From an uncultured Bacteroides sp. (lineage in GTDB: Bacteria; Bacteroidota; Bacteroidia; Bacteroidales; Bacteroidaceae), in the NCBI RefSeq assembly GCF_963677715.1, contig NZ_OY782495.1, positions 1,473,501 to 1,537,500 on the forward strand: a DNA stretch of 64,000 nt, written 5' to 3'. Each line of letters starts with the position of its first letter. The stretch's first letter is position 1. The notes beneath the pieces are model-generated. The model made no database searches, had not been told where the DNA came from, and saw only the letters and a list, made by a program, of their open reading frames with translations. Positions 53,737 to 62,119 of this stretch are shown piece by piece. The translations under genes and the position numbers were made by a program.

Positions 53737-54837
53737 CTATTGTTCTTTCTTTAATTCAACTTTGACTCCGTTCTCCAGCCGCTTTCCCTGAGGAAGTATA
53801 ACCAGATCATGCTCTTCCAATCCGGATATTATCTCCGTTTGATCGCCCAAAACTTGTCCGGTACGTACCCAACGAAGCATTGCCGTCTGCGATTCTGAAA
53901 CCACAAAAACACCGCTTAAGCCGTCTTTATCCAACAAAGCGGCAGTAGGAATCAACAAATTAGAACTTTGCACATACTGTAAACTGTCCGCCACAGGTAC
54001 CAACACATTGGCATACATTCCCGAGTAGACTTTCAACTTATCGGCCGTCGGAACTTCAATTGTAATCTTATACTGTCCGCCACTCTCTACAGACGAGCGA
54101 CTCTTTTCGATAATGGGCGCCTTAAACATTAAATGAGCCGACTTTACGCGAACAATGGCTATCATTCCTTTATCCACCTTGTTTATGTCCGACTCCGTAA
54201 GCGAACTCTCTACAACCAGGTCGCCTTCTTTCTCTACGGTGATAAGCGGCACGCCCGGATTGGCCAACGCCCCTAAATCTATATCAATCTGTGATACGAT
54301 TCCGGCAAAAGGTGCCGCAATCTGCATATATGCCTGATTAGCCGTTACCTCTTTCTTCATCTGACGCGCCATTTCGAGTTTCGACTTCATCGATTGAAAC
54401 TGAAGGTCCACATTCTCATACTCTTTAGCAGAAACACTCTTCTTGGCATACAGTATTGCAAAGCGTTCTTCATCTTTCTTAGCTAATCGATAGGCAGCCT
54501 CTGCTTCATTAATCATCGCTTCGGCTTGCGCCTTCTTTGCTCCGAGTTCTTCATCGGATATGGTGAGGAGCAACTGTCCTTTCGACACTCTATCGCCCTT
54601 CTTTACCCGTATAGAAGTAACAGATCCCATCATGCGGGTTCCTAAACGAGCTATCTCCTTAGATTGTATTTGCCCGTTGGCCACAATTCCTTTTTCGTTT
54701 TGAGGAACAGGGCTAACCACTGCCACCAAAACCGGAGGAGTAGCATCACCCTTCTTATCAGCCTTGCCCGAGCAGCCGGAAAAGGTAATGCCTGTAAGAA
54801 TCAACACGCCAATCAAAGAATACGTTAACTTTTTCAT
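53737..54837 (-). CDS. Efflux RND periplasmic adaptor (membrane fusion protein)
   Basis: From MKKLTYSLIGVLILTGITF (366 residues) with lipobox FSGC (Cys22), so a lipid-anchored adaptor. Order: lipoyl-like half (GTRMMGSVTSIRVKKGDRVSKGQ), helical hairpin (AEAMINEAEAAYRLAKKDEERF), second lipoyl half (IAAPFAGIVSQIDIDLGALA), then beta-barrel domains. It links the RND pump to the TolC-like channel. I prefer this start to the one at 54858 because that would overlap the tolC-like stop codon and precede the signal peptide oddly. Confidence 0.92.
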   Translation of the reverse strand: MKKLTYSLIGVLILTGITFSGCSGKADKKGDATPPVLVAVVSPVPQNEKGIVANGQIQSKEIARLGTRMMGSVTSIRVKKGDRVSKGQLLLTISDEELGAKKAQAEAMINEAEAAYRLAKKDEERFAILYAKKSVSAKEYENVDLQFQSMKSKLEMARQMKKEVTANQAYMQIAAPFAGIVSQIDIDLGALANPGVPLITVEKEGDLVVESSLTESDINKVDKGMIAIVRVKSAHLMFKAPIIEKSRSSVESGGQYKITIEVPTADKLKVYSGMYANVLVPVADSLQYVQSSNLLIPTAALLDKDGLSGVFVVSESQTAMLRWVRTGQVLGDQTEIISGLEEHDLVILPQGKRLENGVKVELKKEQ

Positions 54838-54850
54838 ATCTATTTTATTT

Positions 54851-56167
54851 TTAATCATTAGAGGAATTTATAAAAGCAAGATAAGCAATGGTGAGGTCCT
54901 TCTTAAAGTAAACCATCTCCCGCATCAGGCGGGTTTGTGCCAACTGAGTCTGCACACGCAGCAAGTCGGACGTAGAAGAGAGTCCCTGTGCATAACGATC
55001 TGTTTGAATAGTAAGAGCCTCTTCAGCTTGTTCTACCATCGATTCGGCTTGTTTCATTTCATAATTCAAATCACTAAGTTGGCGGATGTTCTTTTTATAT
55101 TCAACCTCAGCCTGCGACTTGGTTTCGTTTAAGCGGCTAACCATCTTATCCCGTTCCAGGCGGGAAGCCTTTATTTTATGCCAGTCTTGCGTACCCGAGA
55201 ATATCTTCCACGACAAGCGTATGCCGGCAAAATAGCTATCAGAATTAAAACGAAACAGCTTGGCATCATTAAACTGGTAATTGCCAAAGGCATTTATCCG
55301 GGGAATGAGCGACATCTTATCCGCCTGTAGTTTGTTCTTTGCAGCAGACAGTCCGGCTTGGTAAGCCAATATGTCGGTGCGATAACTCAAATTCAGTCCC
55401 TTTACCGACTCTGCCGAAAACCGGAGAGTGTCTACCTGATAGATATCTCCGAGCTTTTTGCCCATTAAGAAGCTTAACTGATCAGAAACATTCGCTATAT
55501 TACTTTTCGCCGTCTGAAAATCGGTCTTCATTTTACTCTCAAAAACTTTAGCTTCAAGCAAATCCGCTTTTTGTATAAGCCCCTGTTCGTACATATCTTC
55601 CGCCCGCTTCAGAAAAGCATCAGCCGTTTCAAGTGATTTGCCTATCACACTTCTGTTCTGATAAGCCAAATTAATTTCCAGATAGGCTTTCTTTACCTGA
55701 AAAGTCAAATACTCCTGAGCTCGCTTGTGGCTCCACTCCTGCATTTGGTAATAATCACGGGCGCTACTTCTTAAGTAAACGGCATCTAAATTAAAAAGAG
55801 GTTGCGTTACTTCCACCTGAGCGGCAAAGTCTTTATTAAATCCGGGATTATTCAGTTTGGAAGGATCAAAATCACCAGTCGTAACACTTTGCTCCTGAAG
55901 AGCAAACCCAAAAGCATTAAGCGGATTATTAGTAAAATAAGCGCTATACGACAGACCTACCTGAGGCATAAAAACAGCATTAGCGCCAAGGCTTTCTTCT
56001 TTGGCTACCCGTGCCCCCAATGCAGCTTGATGTAGTGCATCATTATATAACATGGCCGAATCAATAGCTTGATTCAGTGATAAATACACCTGTTTATCCT
56101 GAGCCTGAACATTGAGCTGAACCAGAACAATCAAAACCATGAATATTATATTTCTTATCTGTACCAT
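54851..56167 (-). CDS. TolC family outer-membrane efflux channel
   Basis: A 438-residue protein starting MVQIRNIIFMVLIVLVQLNVQAQ (signal peptide). Two OEP repeats with long coiled helices are visible (LSLNQAIDSAMLYNDALHQAALGARVAKEE; AYLEINLAYQNRSVIGKSLETADAFLKRAEDMYEQGLIQKADLLEA; SQAEVEYKKNIRQL). It is the first gene of the operon tolC-like, adaptor, RND pump, PII-like, DUF2892. The promoter box at 56183-56190 means the ATG at 56185 cannot be the start. Confidence 0.92.
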   Translation of the reverse strand: MVQIRNIIFMVLIVLVQLNVQAQDKQVYLSLNQAIDSAMLYNDALHQAALGARVAKEESLGANAVFMPQVGLSYSAYFTNNPLNAFGFALQEQSVTTGDFDPSKLNNPGFNKDFAAQVEVTQPLFNLDAVYLRSSARDYYQMQEWSHKRAQEYLTFQVKKAYLEINLAYQNRSVIGKSLETADAFLKRAEDMYEQGLIQKADLLEAKVFESKMKTDFQTAKSNIANVSDQLSFLMGKKLGDIYQVDTLRFSAESVKGLNLSYRTDILAYQAGLSAAKNKLQADKMSLIPRINAFGNYQFNDAKLFRFNSDSYFAGIRLSWKIFSGTQDWHKIKASRLERDKMVSRLNETKSQAEVEYKKNIRQLSDLNYEMKQAESMVEQAEEALTIQTDRYAQGLSSTSDLLRVQTQLAQTRLMREMVYFKKDLTIAYLAFINSSND

Positions 56168-56182
56168 AATTTCTTTTTCTTG

Positions 56183-56223
56183 CAAAGATAGGATGCATTC
56201 ACTCTATATTATATAAAATAGAG
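56183..56223 (-). promoter_or_regulatory. Efflux operon promoter with short inverted repeat
   Basis: TATCTTTG on the minus strand (56183-56190), 16 bases before the ATG at 56167. Just upstream, CTCTAT (56202-56207) and ATAGAG (56218-56223) form a 6-bp inverted repeat that could bind a regulator; no regulator gene is adjacent. The rest of the gap up to 56338 shows nothing clear. Confidence 0.5.
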
Positions 56224-56339
56224 CTGCTATGCATCAGCTTTGCTACTGATATACAACAGTCCTAGGCCTTTACGCATGAGCAAAAGCTCTATAATACGAA
56301 TAATATTCGCTAATTGATAAAAAAATACAAAAAAAGTTG

Positions 56340-56369
56340 TTGCATATCCAAAAATAATTCTTTCCTTTG
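56340..56369 (+). promoter_or_regulatory. Candidate promoter of the RRM protein gene
   Basis: TTG (56340-56342), 19 bases, TTCCTTTG (56362-56369). The -7 box differs from TAnnTTTG at one position. It predicts a start near 56376 and a leader of about 150 nt. Confidence 0.5.
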
Positions 56370-56444
56370 TCGTGGAATGATGATGCATTAGTTTCACGAT
56401 TTCTATTACAAGTTTTTACTCTCCGTTTAAAAGGCGCTTTTGTA

Positions 56445-56524
56445 AACTCTCTGTTATTTTAATCCTTAAGTATTAGGCATCTCTTTCCAGAGAGTTTTAT
56501 TCATTTATTCATTTTTATTTTTTT
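56445..56524 (+). promoter_or_regulatory. Leader hairpin of the RRM gene
   Basis: AACTCTCTG (56445-56453) pairs with CAGAGAGTT (56488-56496), followed by a U-rich tract directly before the ATG. It has the layout of an attenuator, or of a U-rich binding site for the protein itself. Confidence 0.4.
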
Positions 56525-56528
56525 TATT

Positions 56529-56774
56529 ATGAACATTTACGTAGGAAACCTTAATTACCAAATTAAGGAAGCAGATCTGCAACAAATTCTAGAAGATTAC
56601 GGTACAGTAACTTCAGCTAAAGTTATCATAGACCGCGAAACAGGAAGATCAAAAGGTTTTGGTTTCGTAGAGATGGCTAATGATGCAGAAGCCACCAAAG
56701 CAATTACAGAACTAAACGGAGCCGAATTTGAAGGACGCGCTATGGTCGTTAAAGAGGCTAGACCCAAATTCTAA
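56529..56774 (+). CDS. RRM-domain RNA-binding protein
   Basis: An 81-residue protein that is a single RNA recognition motif: RNP-2 NIYVGNLNY at residues 2-10 and RNP-1 RSKGFGFVEM at about 41-50, each with the aromatic residues needed to stack on RNA. There is no auxiliary tail, unlike the Gly-rich cyanobacterial relatives. Small RRM proteins of this kind (Rbp family) are widespread in Bacteroides, and one (RbpB) has been reported to bind small RNAs and affect polysaccharide use; which paralogue this is cannot be told here. It is monocistronic, with a long U-rich leader and a strong terminator. Confidence 0.94.
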   Translation: MNIYVGNLNYQIKEADLQQILEDYGTVTSAKVIIDRETGRSKGFGFVEMANDAEATKAITELNGAEFEGRAMVVKEARPKF

Positions 56775-56794
56775 ATATAGAAGTTAGGAAAACA

Positions 56795-56840
56795 AAAAAG
56801 TCCTTCTGTCGCTTTTAAGTGACAGAAGGACTTTTTGTTT
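56795..56840 (+). terminator. Terminator of the RRM gene
   Basis: Exact 16-base arms (56795-56810 and 56821-56836, reading AAAAAGTCCTTCTGTC and its complement) with a 10-nt loop and a T-rich end. Confidence 0.9.
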
Positions 56841-57204
56841 TTGTGTAAACAGATTTGTAGAAGCCAACTATTGTAAGAAGACTACTGCATCAGAGAAACA
56901 GCACTACACTTTGATATAAAACAATAAGCTGAGATAAGCGAACGAAAGAAAAGCCCCAACAAAGGAGTTGATTCTCATTCAAGAGTAGATGAACTGTCTT
57001 TTTACCCAACTGCGCTTCTTTACTATAAAAGAAAGCAGATTTAATAAAGTTGGAAAAGGACAGATAAACAGGAATGAAGTAACAACAATACAATGTTAGG
57101 ACGTCCGCGCATGCGCAAAGTGATGGCAGATAAACAGAAAGGAGTAACAATCCTGACCGGAATTTCTTCAAACTCACAAAAAGGGTAAGAGCCAAAGCGT
57201 TTCT
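56841..57204. other. Stretch without a supported gene
   Basis: About 360 bp downstream of both the RRM gene and lptB. It contains an open frame on the minus strand from a TTG (57195-56890) and a 31-codon ATG frame on the plus strand (57093-57188). Neither has a promoter or recognisable product. A GCGCATGCGC palindrome lies near 57110. I see no RNA gene. Confidence 0.5.
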
Positions 57205-57966
57205 TTAGTCCTTCAGCTGAAAATCCTTTCGACGCAAAACAAAACTATTGCTTAAGTATTTCTCACGCACTATTTTATTCTCGGCAAGTTCTTCGGGTGT
57301 TCCCTGAAAAAGGATTTTCCCTTCAAACAGCAAATACGCACGATCAGTAATACTAAGAGTCTCTTGTACATTATGATCGGTAATCAAAATACCTATATTC
57401 TTATCCTTAAGCTTCCATACTATCTGCTGAATATCTTCAACGGCAATGGGGTCAACTCCGGCAAAAGGTTCATCGAGCATAATAAACTTCGGATCAATAG
57501 CCAGGCAACGGGCAATCTCCGTACGACGACGTTCGCCTCCGGATAGTTGAGTACCCAGATTCTTACGAACTCTTTCCAAGCGGAATTCAGCTATCAGTCC
57601 CTCTAATCTGTCTTTTTGATATTCTCTCGATTGGTTAGTCATTTCAAGTACAGAAGCAATGTTATCCTCCACACTCATCTGGCGGAATACAGATGCTTCT
57701 TGCGCCAGGTAACCAATACCTGTTTGAGCACGCTTATACACAGGATAGTTCGTTATCTCCAAATCATCTAAGAATATTCGGCCTTCATTGGGAGTAATCA
57801 ACCCAACGGTCATATAGAAAGAGGTCGTTTTACCTGCCCCGTTGGGGCCAAGCAAACCTACTATTTCTCCTTGCTTTACGTTGATAGAAACATGACTTAC
57901 AACAGTCCGTTTACCATACTTTTTTACTAAATCCTCAGTACGAAGAACCATTTTATGATCTTCCAT
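57205..57966 (-). CDS. lptB: LPS export ABC transporter ATP-binding protein LptB
   Basis: A 253-residue ATPase that powers lipopolysaccharide extraction from the inner membrane with LptF and LptG. Walker A is [15 protein letters not shown] (about residues 37-51), then [21 protein letters not shown] (an LptB hallmark), signature [16 protein letters not shown], Walker [14 protein letters not shown] and switch ITDHNV. Start may be the first Met or Met6 ([13 protein letters not shown]). It is divergent from mlaE; its -7 box (TACATTTG, minus) is at 57986-57993. lptF and lptG are not in the window. Confidence 0.95.
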   Translation of the reverse strand: MEDHKMVLRTEDLVKKYGKRTVVSHVSINVKQGEIVGLLGPNGAGKTTSFYMTVGLITPNEGRIFLDDLEITNYPVYKRAQTGIGYLAQEASVFRQMSVEDNIASVLEMTNQSREYQKDRLEGLIAEFRLERVRKNLGTQLSGGERRRTEIARCLAIDPKFIMLDEPFAGVDPIAVEDIQQIVWKLKDKNIGILITDHNVQETLSITDRAYLLFEGKILFQGTPEELAENKIVREKYLSNSFVLRRKDFQLKD

Positions 57967-57985
57967 ATCCTTTGTTATTTAGCGG

Positions 57986-58023
57986 CAAATGTAGTGAAAA
58001 TAAGCCGAAATAGCGTACATTTG
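57986..58023. promoter_or_regulatory. Divergent -7 boxes of lptB and mlaE
   Basis: TACATTTG occurs on the minus strand at 57986-57993 (lptB) and on the plus strand at 58016-58023 (mlaE), 22 bases apart and facing outward. Confidence 0.6.
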
Positions 58024-58041
58024 CAAACAAATATATGCGAT

Positions 58042-58785
58042 ATGATTAAAGCACTAAAAACAGTAGGGAGATACATGATATTGATGAGCCGGACATTTTC
58101 CCGGCCGGAAAGGATGCGAATGTTTTTCAAACAGTACATCAAAGAGATAGAGCAACTTGGAGTAAATTCTATCGGTATCGTACTCCTGATTTCATTCTTT
58201 ATAGGTGCAGTAATTACCATACAGATTAAATTAAATATTGAAAGCCCGTGGATGCCCAGATGGACTGTTGGGTATGTAACCCGCGAAATCCTATTATTGG
58301 AGTTTTCTTCTTCAATCATGTGTCTTATTCTGGCCGGTAAAGTGGGTTCAAATATAGCTTCTGAATTGGGAACCATGCGCGTAACGCAACAAATTGATGC
58401 ACTGGAAATTATGGGCGTCAATTCGGCCTGCCATCTTATTCTTCCCAAAATAGCTGCACTGGTAACCATTATTCCAATATTAGTTACTTTCAGCATTTTC
58501 GCCGGTATCATCGGAGCCTTTGCCACATGTTGGCTAGGCGGAATCATGATGGCCAGTGATCTTGAATACGGAGTGCAATATATGTTTGTAGAATGGTTTG
58601 TCTGGTGTGGAATAATCAAGTCACTCTTCTTTGCCTTTATTATAGCCAGTGTATCTGCTTTCTTTGGATATACGGTCGAAGGAGGTTCTATTGAAGTAGG
58701 GAAGGCATCTACAGACTCTGTAGTAACCAGCAGTGTACTTATCTTATTTGCCGACTTGGTGTTAACTAAACTTTTAATGGGATGA
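58042..58785 (+). CDS. mlaE: MlaE family ABC transporter permease
   Basis: From the ATG at 58042 it has 247 residues and about five to six transmembrane helices (VNSIGIVLLISFFIGAVITIQ; LPKIAALVTIIPILVTFSIFAGIIGAF), with the MlaE core VTREILLLEFSSSIMCLILAGKVGSNIASELGTM. It is the permease of a phospholipid transport system between inner and outer membrane. Its last four bases overlap the mlaF start (ATGA). The frame is open from 57955 but that start would overlap lptB and precede the promoter. Confidence 0.93.
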   Translation: MIKALKTVGRYMILMSRTFSRPERMRMFFKQYIKEIEQLGVNSIGIVLLISFFIGAVITIQIKLNIESPWMPRWTVGYVTREILLLEFSSSIMCLILAGKVGSNIASELGTMRVTQQIDALEIMGVNSACHLILPKIAALVTIIPILVTFSIFAGIIGAFATCWLGGIMMASDLEYGVQYMFVEWFVWCGIIKSLFFAFIIASVSAFFGYTVEGGSIEVGKASTDSVVTSSVLILFADLVLTKLLMG

Positions 58786-59552
58786 TAGAAATAAAAGAAC
58801 TCTATAAGTCATTTGAGGAAAAAGAGGTGCTCAAAGATATCAATGCTACATTCGAAAATGGCAAAACAAATTTAATCATAGGGCAGAGCGGTTCGGGAAA
58901 AACCGTTTTGATGAAATGTATTGTAGGATTACTAAAACCCACAAAGGGTGAAATACTCTATGATGACCGGAACTTCTTAATGATGAACAAGAACGAAAAG
59001 AAGCTCCTTCGGCGTGAAATGGGAATGATTTTTCAGAGTGCGGCTTTATTCGATTCAATGAGTGTACTCGAGAACGTTATGTTCCCACTTAATATGTTTA
59101 GCAACGAAACATTGAAAGATAGGCAAAAAAGAGCCATGTTTTGTCTGGAACGTGTAAAATTGACTGATGCCAAAGACATGTTTCCGGGTGAAATAAGCGG
59201 AGGTATGCAAAAAAGAGTAGCCATCGCCCGGGCTATTTCGCTTCAGCCCCAATATTTATTTTGCGATGAACCGAATTCCGGCTTAGATCCTAAAACATCA
59301 CTGGTCATTGATGAGCTGATACAAGATATCACCCAAGAATATAACATGACGACTATTATCAACACACACGATATGAACTCAGTAATGGGGATCGGAGAAA
59401 AGATTATTTTTATTTATGATGGAAACAAAGAATGGGAAGGAACCAAAGAGGACATTTTCACTTCATCCAACTCACGATTGAATAATTTTGTTTTTGCATC
59501 CGATCTGTTCCAGAAAGTGAAAGAAGCTGAGAATCAAAACGCTGAAGGATAG
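58782..59552 (+). CDS. mlaF: MlaF family ABC transporter ATP-binding protein
   Basis: A 256-residue ATPase partner of MlaE: Walker A IIGQSGSGKTVLMK (about residues 32-45), signature ISGGMQKRVAIARAI, Walker B LFCDEPNSGLDP and switch NTHDM. It is translationally coupled to mlaE. The substrate-binding MCE protein (MlaD) usually follows, but here the next gene is the convergent der; an mlaD gene must lie elsewhere if the system is complete. Confidence 0.93.
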   Translation: MIEIKELYKSFEEKEVLKDINATFENGKTNLIIGQSGSGKTVLMKCIVGLLKPTKGEILYDDRNFLMMNKNEKKLLRREMGMIFQSAALFDSMSVLENVMFPLNMFSNETLKDRQKRAMFCLERVKLTDAKDMFPGEISGGMQKRVAIARAISLQPQYLFCDEPNSGLDPKTSLVIDELIQDITQEYNMTTIINTHDMNSVMGIGEKIIFIYDGNKEWEGTKEDIFTSSNSRLNNFVFASDLFQKVKEAENQNAEG

Positions 59553-59588
59553 CATCGTACTCTTATTCTTAGGAGCTAGATAAACATT

Positions 59589-59652
59589 AAAAAAACGAAG
59601 AATCTATTCCTCATTTTATTACACCTCACTTTTAGGAGAAAACGCTAGCCAG
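59589..59652 (-). ncRNA. Candidate small RNA C (about 64 nt), antisense to the mlaF 3' region
   Basis: A promoter on the minus strand (TTG 59686-59688, 19 bases, TAAATTTG 59659-59666) predicts a start near 59652. About 60 nt on, GAGGAA and UUCUUC (59612-59597, loop UAGA) form a hairpin with one G:U pair possible only in this strand, followed by seven U (59595-59589). No gene lies on it. It ends 36 bases before the mlaF stop codon region and runs towards it. It lacks the 22-bp array of elements A and B. Confidence 0.45.
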
Positions 59653-59658
59653 ACTTTT

Positions 59659-59688
59659 CAAATTTACGTGCCTTATCCCTATCAGCAA
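59659..59688 (-). promoter_or_regulatory. Promoter of small RNA C
   Basis: TTG, 19 bases, TAAATTTG on the minus strand: full consensus geometry, with no coding gene downstream on that strand. Confidence 0.55.
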
Positions 59689-59719
59689 TAAAGACAATTC
59701 CAGCTAACTCCAAGTCCAA

Positions 59720-59778
59720 ATACAACAAATAATAAAAGGCCAATCTTTTAGAGATTGGCCTTTTATTATTTGTTGTAT
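59720..59778. terminator. 27-bp perfect bidirectional hairpin between mlaF and der
   Basis: Arms 59720-59746 and 59752-59778 are exact complements over 27 bases with a 5-nt loop; the core is AAAAGGCCAATCT. Either strand gives a stem followed by an A/T-rich end, so it can terminate both der and mlaF transcripts. Confidence 0.85.
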
Positions 59779-59793
59779 ATCTTATATCACCAT

Positions 59794-61107
59794 TTATTTT
59801 TGACGTATATAAACATTAATAGGTGTACCCGTAAGATTCCACTTCTCACGTATCTTATTCTCTAAGAACCGCTTATATGGTTCCTTTACATATTGCGGCA
59901 AATTAGCAAAGAAGACAAATGATGGCACCTGAGTATTAGGCAACTGAGTGACATATTTAATTTTAATGTATTTCCCCTTTATAGAAGGAGGTGGATAAGC
60001 CTCTATCAATGGAAGCATCTCTTCATTTAATCGCGCAGTAGGGATCTTCATACTACGGTTTTCATATACACTTCGAGCCTCTTCAAGTACCTTCAAGATT
60101 CTTTGTTTGGAGAGTGCAGAAGCAAACACAATTGGAAAGTCAACAAAAGGAGCAAAGCGAAAACGAATAGTGTTCTCAAACTCTTTCATCAATTTCGGTG
60201 TCTTATCTTCTACTAAATCCCATTTATTAACAACCACCACTAAGCCTTTTGTATTTTTCTGGATCAATGAGAAAATATTCAAATCCTGACTTTCAATTCC
60301 TCTAGTACCATCAACCATCAAAATACAAACGTCCGCACCTTCGATAGAACGAATGGAACGAATGACTGAATAATATTCAAGATCTTCATTAACCTTGTTC
60401 TTTTTACGTATACCTGCTGTATCAACTAAATAGAAATCAAACCCAAACTTATTGTAGCGAGTATAAATTGAATCGCGAGTTGTACCGGCTATCTCTGTGA
60501 CAATATTTCGTTCCTCTCCGATAAAGGCATTAACAATAGATGATTTCCCTGCATTCGGACGTCCAACAACGGCAAAACGAGGAATATCTTCATCAAGAAT
60601 TTCGGCTGATTCTTTCTTAAATTTACTAACAATGAGATCCATCAAGTCTCCCGTTCCGCTTCCGGTTATCGCTGAAACACAATATGGATCACCTAATCCC
60701 AGAGAATAAAAATCAGATGCATTATATTGCAACTCATTATTATCTGTTTTGTTCGCAACAACAATAATCGAACTATTAGACCGTCGTAATATAGAAGCCA
60801 CTTGTAAATCAAGATCCGTCGCGCCGTTGATTACGTCAACAACAAATAAAATAATATCGGCCTCTTCAACAGCCATCAATACTTGCTTTCTGATTTCTCC
60901 TTCAAAAATATCATCAGAATTCACGACCCAGCCTCCTGTATCTACAACAGAAAATTCATGTCCCGACCATTCTGATTTCCCGTATTGCCTGTCACGGGTA
61001 GTCCCCGCTTCATCGTCCACAATTGCTTGACGCGTCTTAGTCAAACGATTGAATAAGGTAGATTTCCCAACATTTGGGCGTCCTACTATTGCAACTAAAT
61101 TTCCCAT
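59794..61107 (-). CDS. der: GTPase Der (EngA)
   Basis: A 437-residue protein with two tandem GTPase domains and a C-terminal KH-like domain, needed for 50S ribosome assembly. First domain: [22 protein letters not shown]. Second: [22 protein letters not shown]. All G motifs are intact. It follows era by 49 bases on the same strand; a short TACGACT/AGTCGTA hairpin (61127-61145) lies between them. Confidence 0.97.
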   Translation of the reverse strand: MGNLVAIVGRPNVGKSTLFNRLTKTRQAIVDDEAGTTRDRQYGKSEWSGHEFSVVDTGGWVVNSDDIFEGEIRKQVLMAVEEADIILFVVDVINGATDLDLQVASILRRSNSSIIVVANKTDNNELQYNASDFYSLGLGDPYCVSAITGSGTGDLMDLIVSKFKKESAEILDEDIPRFAVVGRPNAGKSSIVNAFIGEERNIVTEIAGTTRDSIYTRYNKFGFDFYLVDTAGIRKKNKVNEDLEYYSVIRSIRSIEGADVCILMVDGTRGIESQDLNIFSLIQKNTKGLVVVVNKWDLVEDKTPKLMKEFENTIRFRFAPFVDFPIVFASALSKQRILKVLEEARSVYENRSMKIPTARLNEEMLPLIEAYPPPSIKGKYIKIKYVTQLPNTQVPSFVFFANLPQYVKEPYKRFLENKIREKWNLTGTPINVYIRQK

Positions 61108-61156
61108 AACTTTTTCACTCCATTTTTACGACTATCACAGTCGTATGAATATTAAC

Positions 61157-62038
61157 TTAATCCAACTGGTATCCAAAATTACGTAATTCTTTATCTGAAC
61201 TACGCCAATCTTTATCAACCTTCACAAAAGTCTCAAGAAAAACTGTTTTCCCAAAGAATCTTTCAAGATCGCGACGCGCTTCTGTAGCCACCTTCTTAAG
61301 AGCTTTCCCCTGTTTACCGATAATTATTCCCTTTTGAGATTCGCGCTCTACATATATTACAGCATTAATATGTATCATTTTCGCATCCTCCTTAAATTGC
61401 TCAACTACAACCTCTACCGAATAGGGAACTTCTTTATCGTAATATAACAATATTTTTTCACGGATAATTTCATTCACAAAAAAGCGAGCAGGCTTATCCG
61501 TCAATTGATCCTTATCAAAATAAGGAGGTGAATCAGGCAAAAGCTCTTTAATACGCTTCATTACATAATCCACATTAAATTTCGAAGACGCTGAGATAGG
61601 AATTATCTCTGCCTGAGGCACAAAAGATTTCCAAATATCTACTAGTTCAACAAGTTTATCTTGATTAGATAAATCTATTTTATTAATCAACAATAATACA
61701 GGCACCGTTTGTTGGCGAACTTTTTCTATAAACTCATTATGTTTACCCGGTATTTCAACCACATCCGTAACATAAAGCAGTACATCAGCATCAGCCAAAG
61801 CAGAAGTAGAAAAACCCAGCATTGATTCTTGCAATTTATATGCAGGATTAACCACCCCAGGAGTATCCGAAAAAACAATCTGCATCTCTTCGGTATTATA
61901 TATCCCCATTATTCGATGTCGAGTAGTTTGTGCTTTGAAAGTTGCTATAGATATACGTTCGCCAACCAAAGCATTCATTAAAGTCGATTTTCCGACATTA
62001 GGATTTCCTACTATATTAACGAAACCTGCTTTATGCAT
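61157..62038 (-). CDS. era: GTPase Era
   Basis: A 293-residue protein with an N-terminal GTPase ([22 protein letters not shown]) and C-terminal KH domain (GIIIGKQGKALKKVATEARRDLE). It binds the 3' end of 16S rRNA in 30S maturation. The gene lies after fabH with a terminator between them, so it may have its own promoter. It precedes der. Confidence 0.97.
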   Translation of the reverse strand: MHKAGFVNIVGNPNVGKSTLMNALVGERISIATFKAQTTRHRIMGIYNTEEMQIVFSDTPGVVNPAYKLQESMLGFSTSALADADVLLYVTDVVEIPGKHNEFIEKVRQQTVPVLLLINKIDLSNQDKLVELVDIWKSFVPQAEIIPISASSKFNVDYVMKRIKELLPDSPPYFDKDQLTDKPARFFVNEIIREKILLYYDKEVPYSVEVVVEQFKEDAKMIHINAVIYVERESQKGIIIGKQGKALKKVATEARRDLERFFGKTVFLETFVKVDKDWRSSDKELRNFGYQLD

Positions 62039-62062
62039 ATTTTATTTTATTTTGATTTAGAC

Positions 62063-62096
62063 AAAAAAACGCATCAAATAAAAATCGGATGCGTTT
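62063..62096 (-). terminator. Terminator of the DUF177-rpmF-fabH operon
   Basis: AAACGCATC (62067-62075) pairs with GATGCGTTT (62088-62096), followed on the minus strand by TTTTTG. Confidence 0.8.
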
Positions 62097-62119
62097 ATTA
62101 TATAGCAAGCAGTTATTAA

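Noticed and set aside
57093-57188. 31-codon ATG frame on the plus strand
   Set aside because: The product looks protein-like (MLGRPRMRKVMADKQKG) but there is no promoter, ribosome-binding context or homology I can name.
56890-57195. 101-codon frame on the minus strand after lptB
   Set aside because: It starts with TTG, has Leu/Ser-rich random-looking composition, no motif and no promoter.
57975-58619. 214-codon frame antisense to mlaE
   Set aside because: A mirror of the transmembrane MlaE coding region; no independent evidence.
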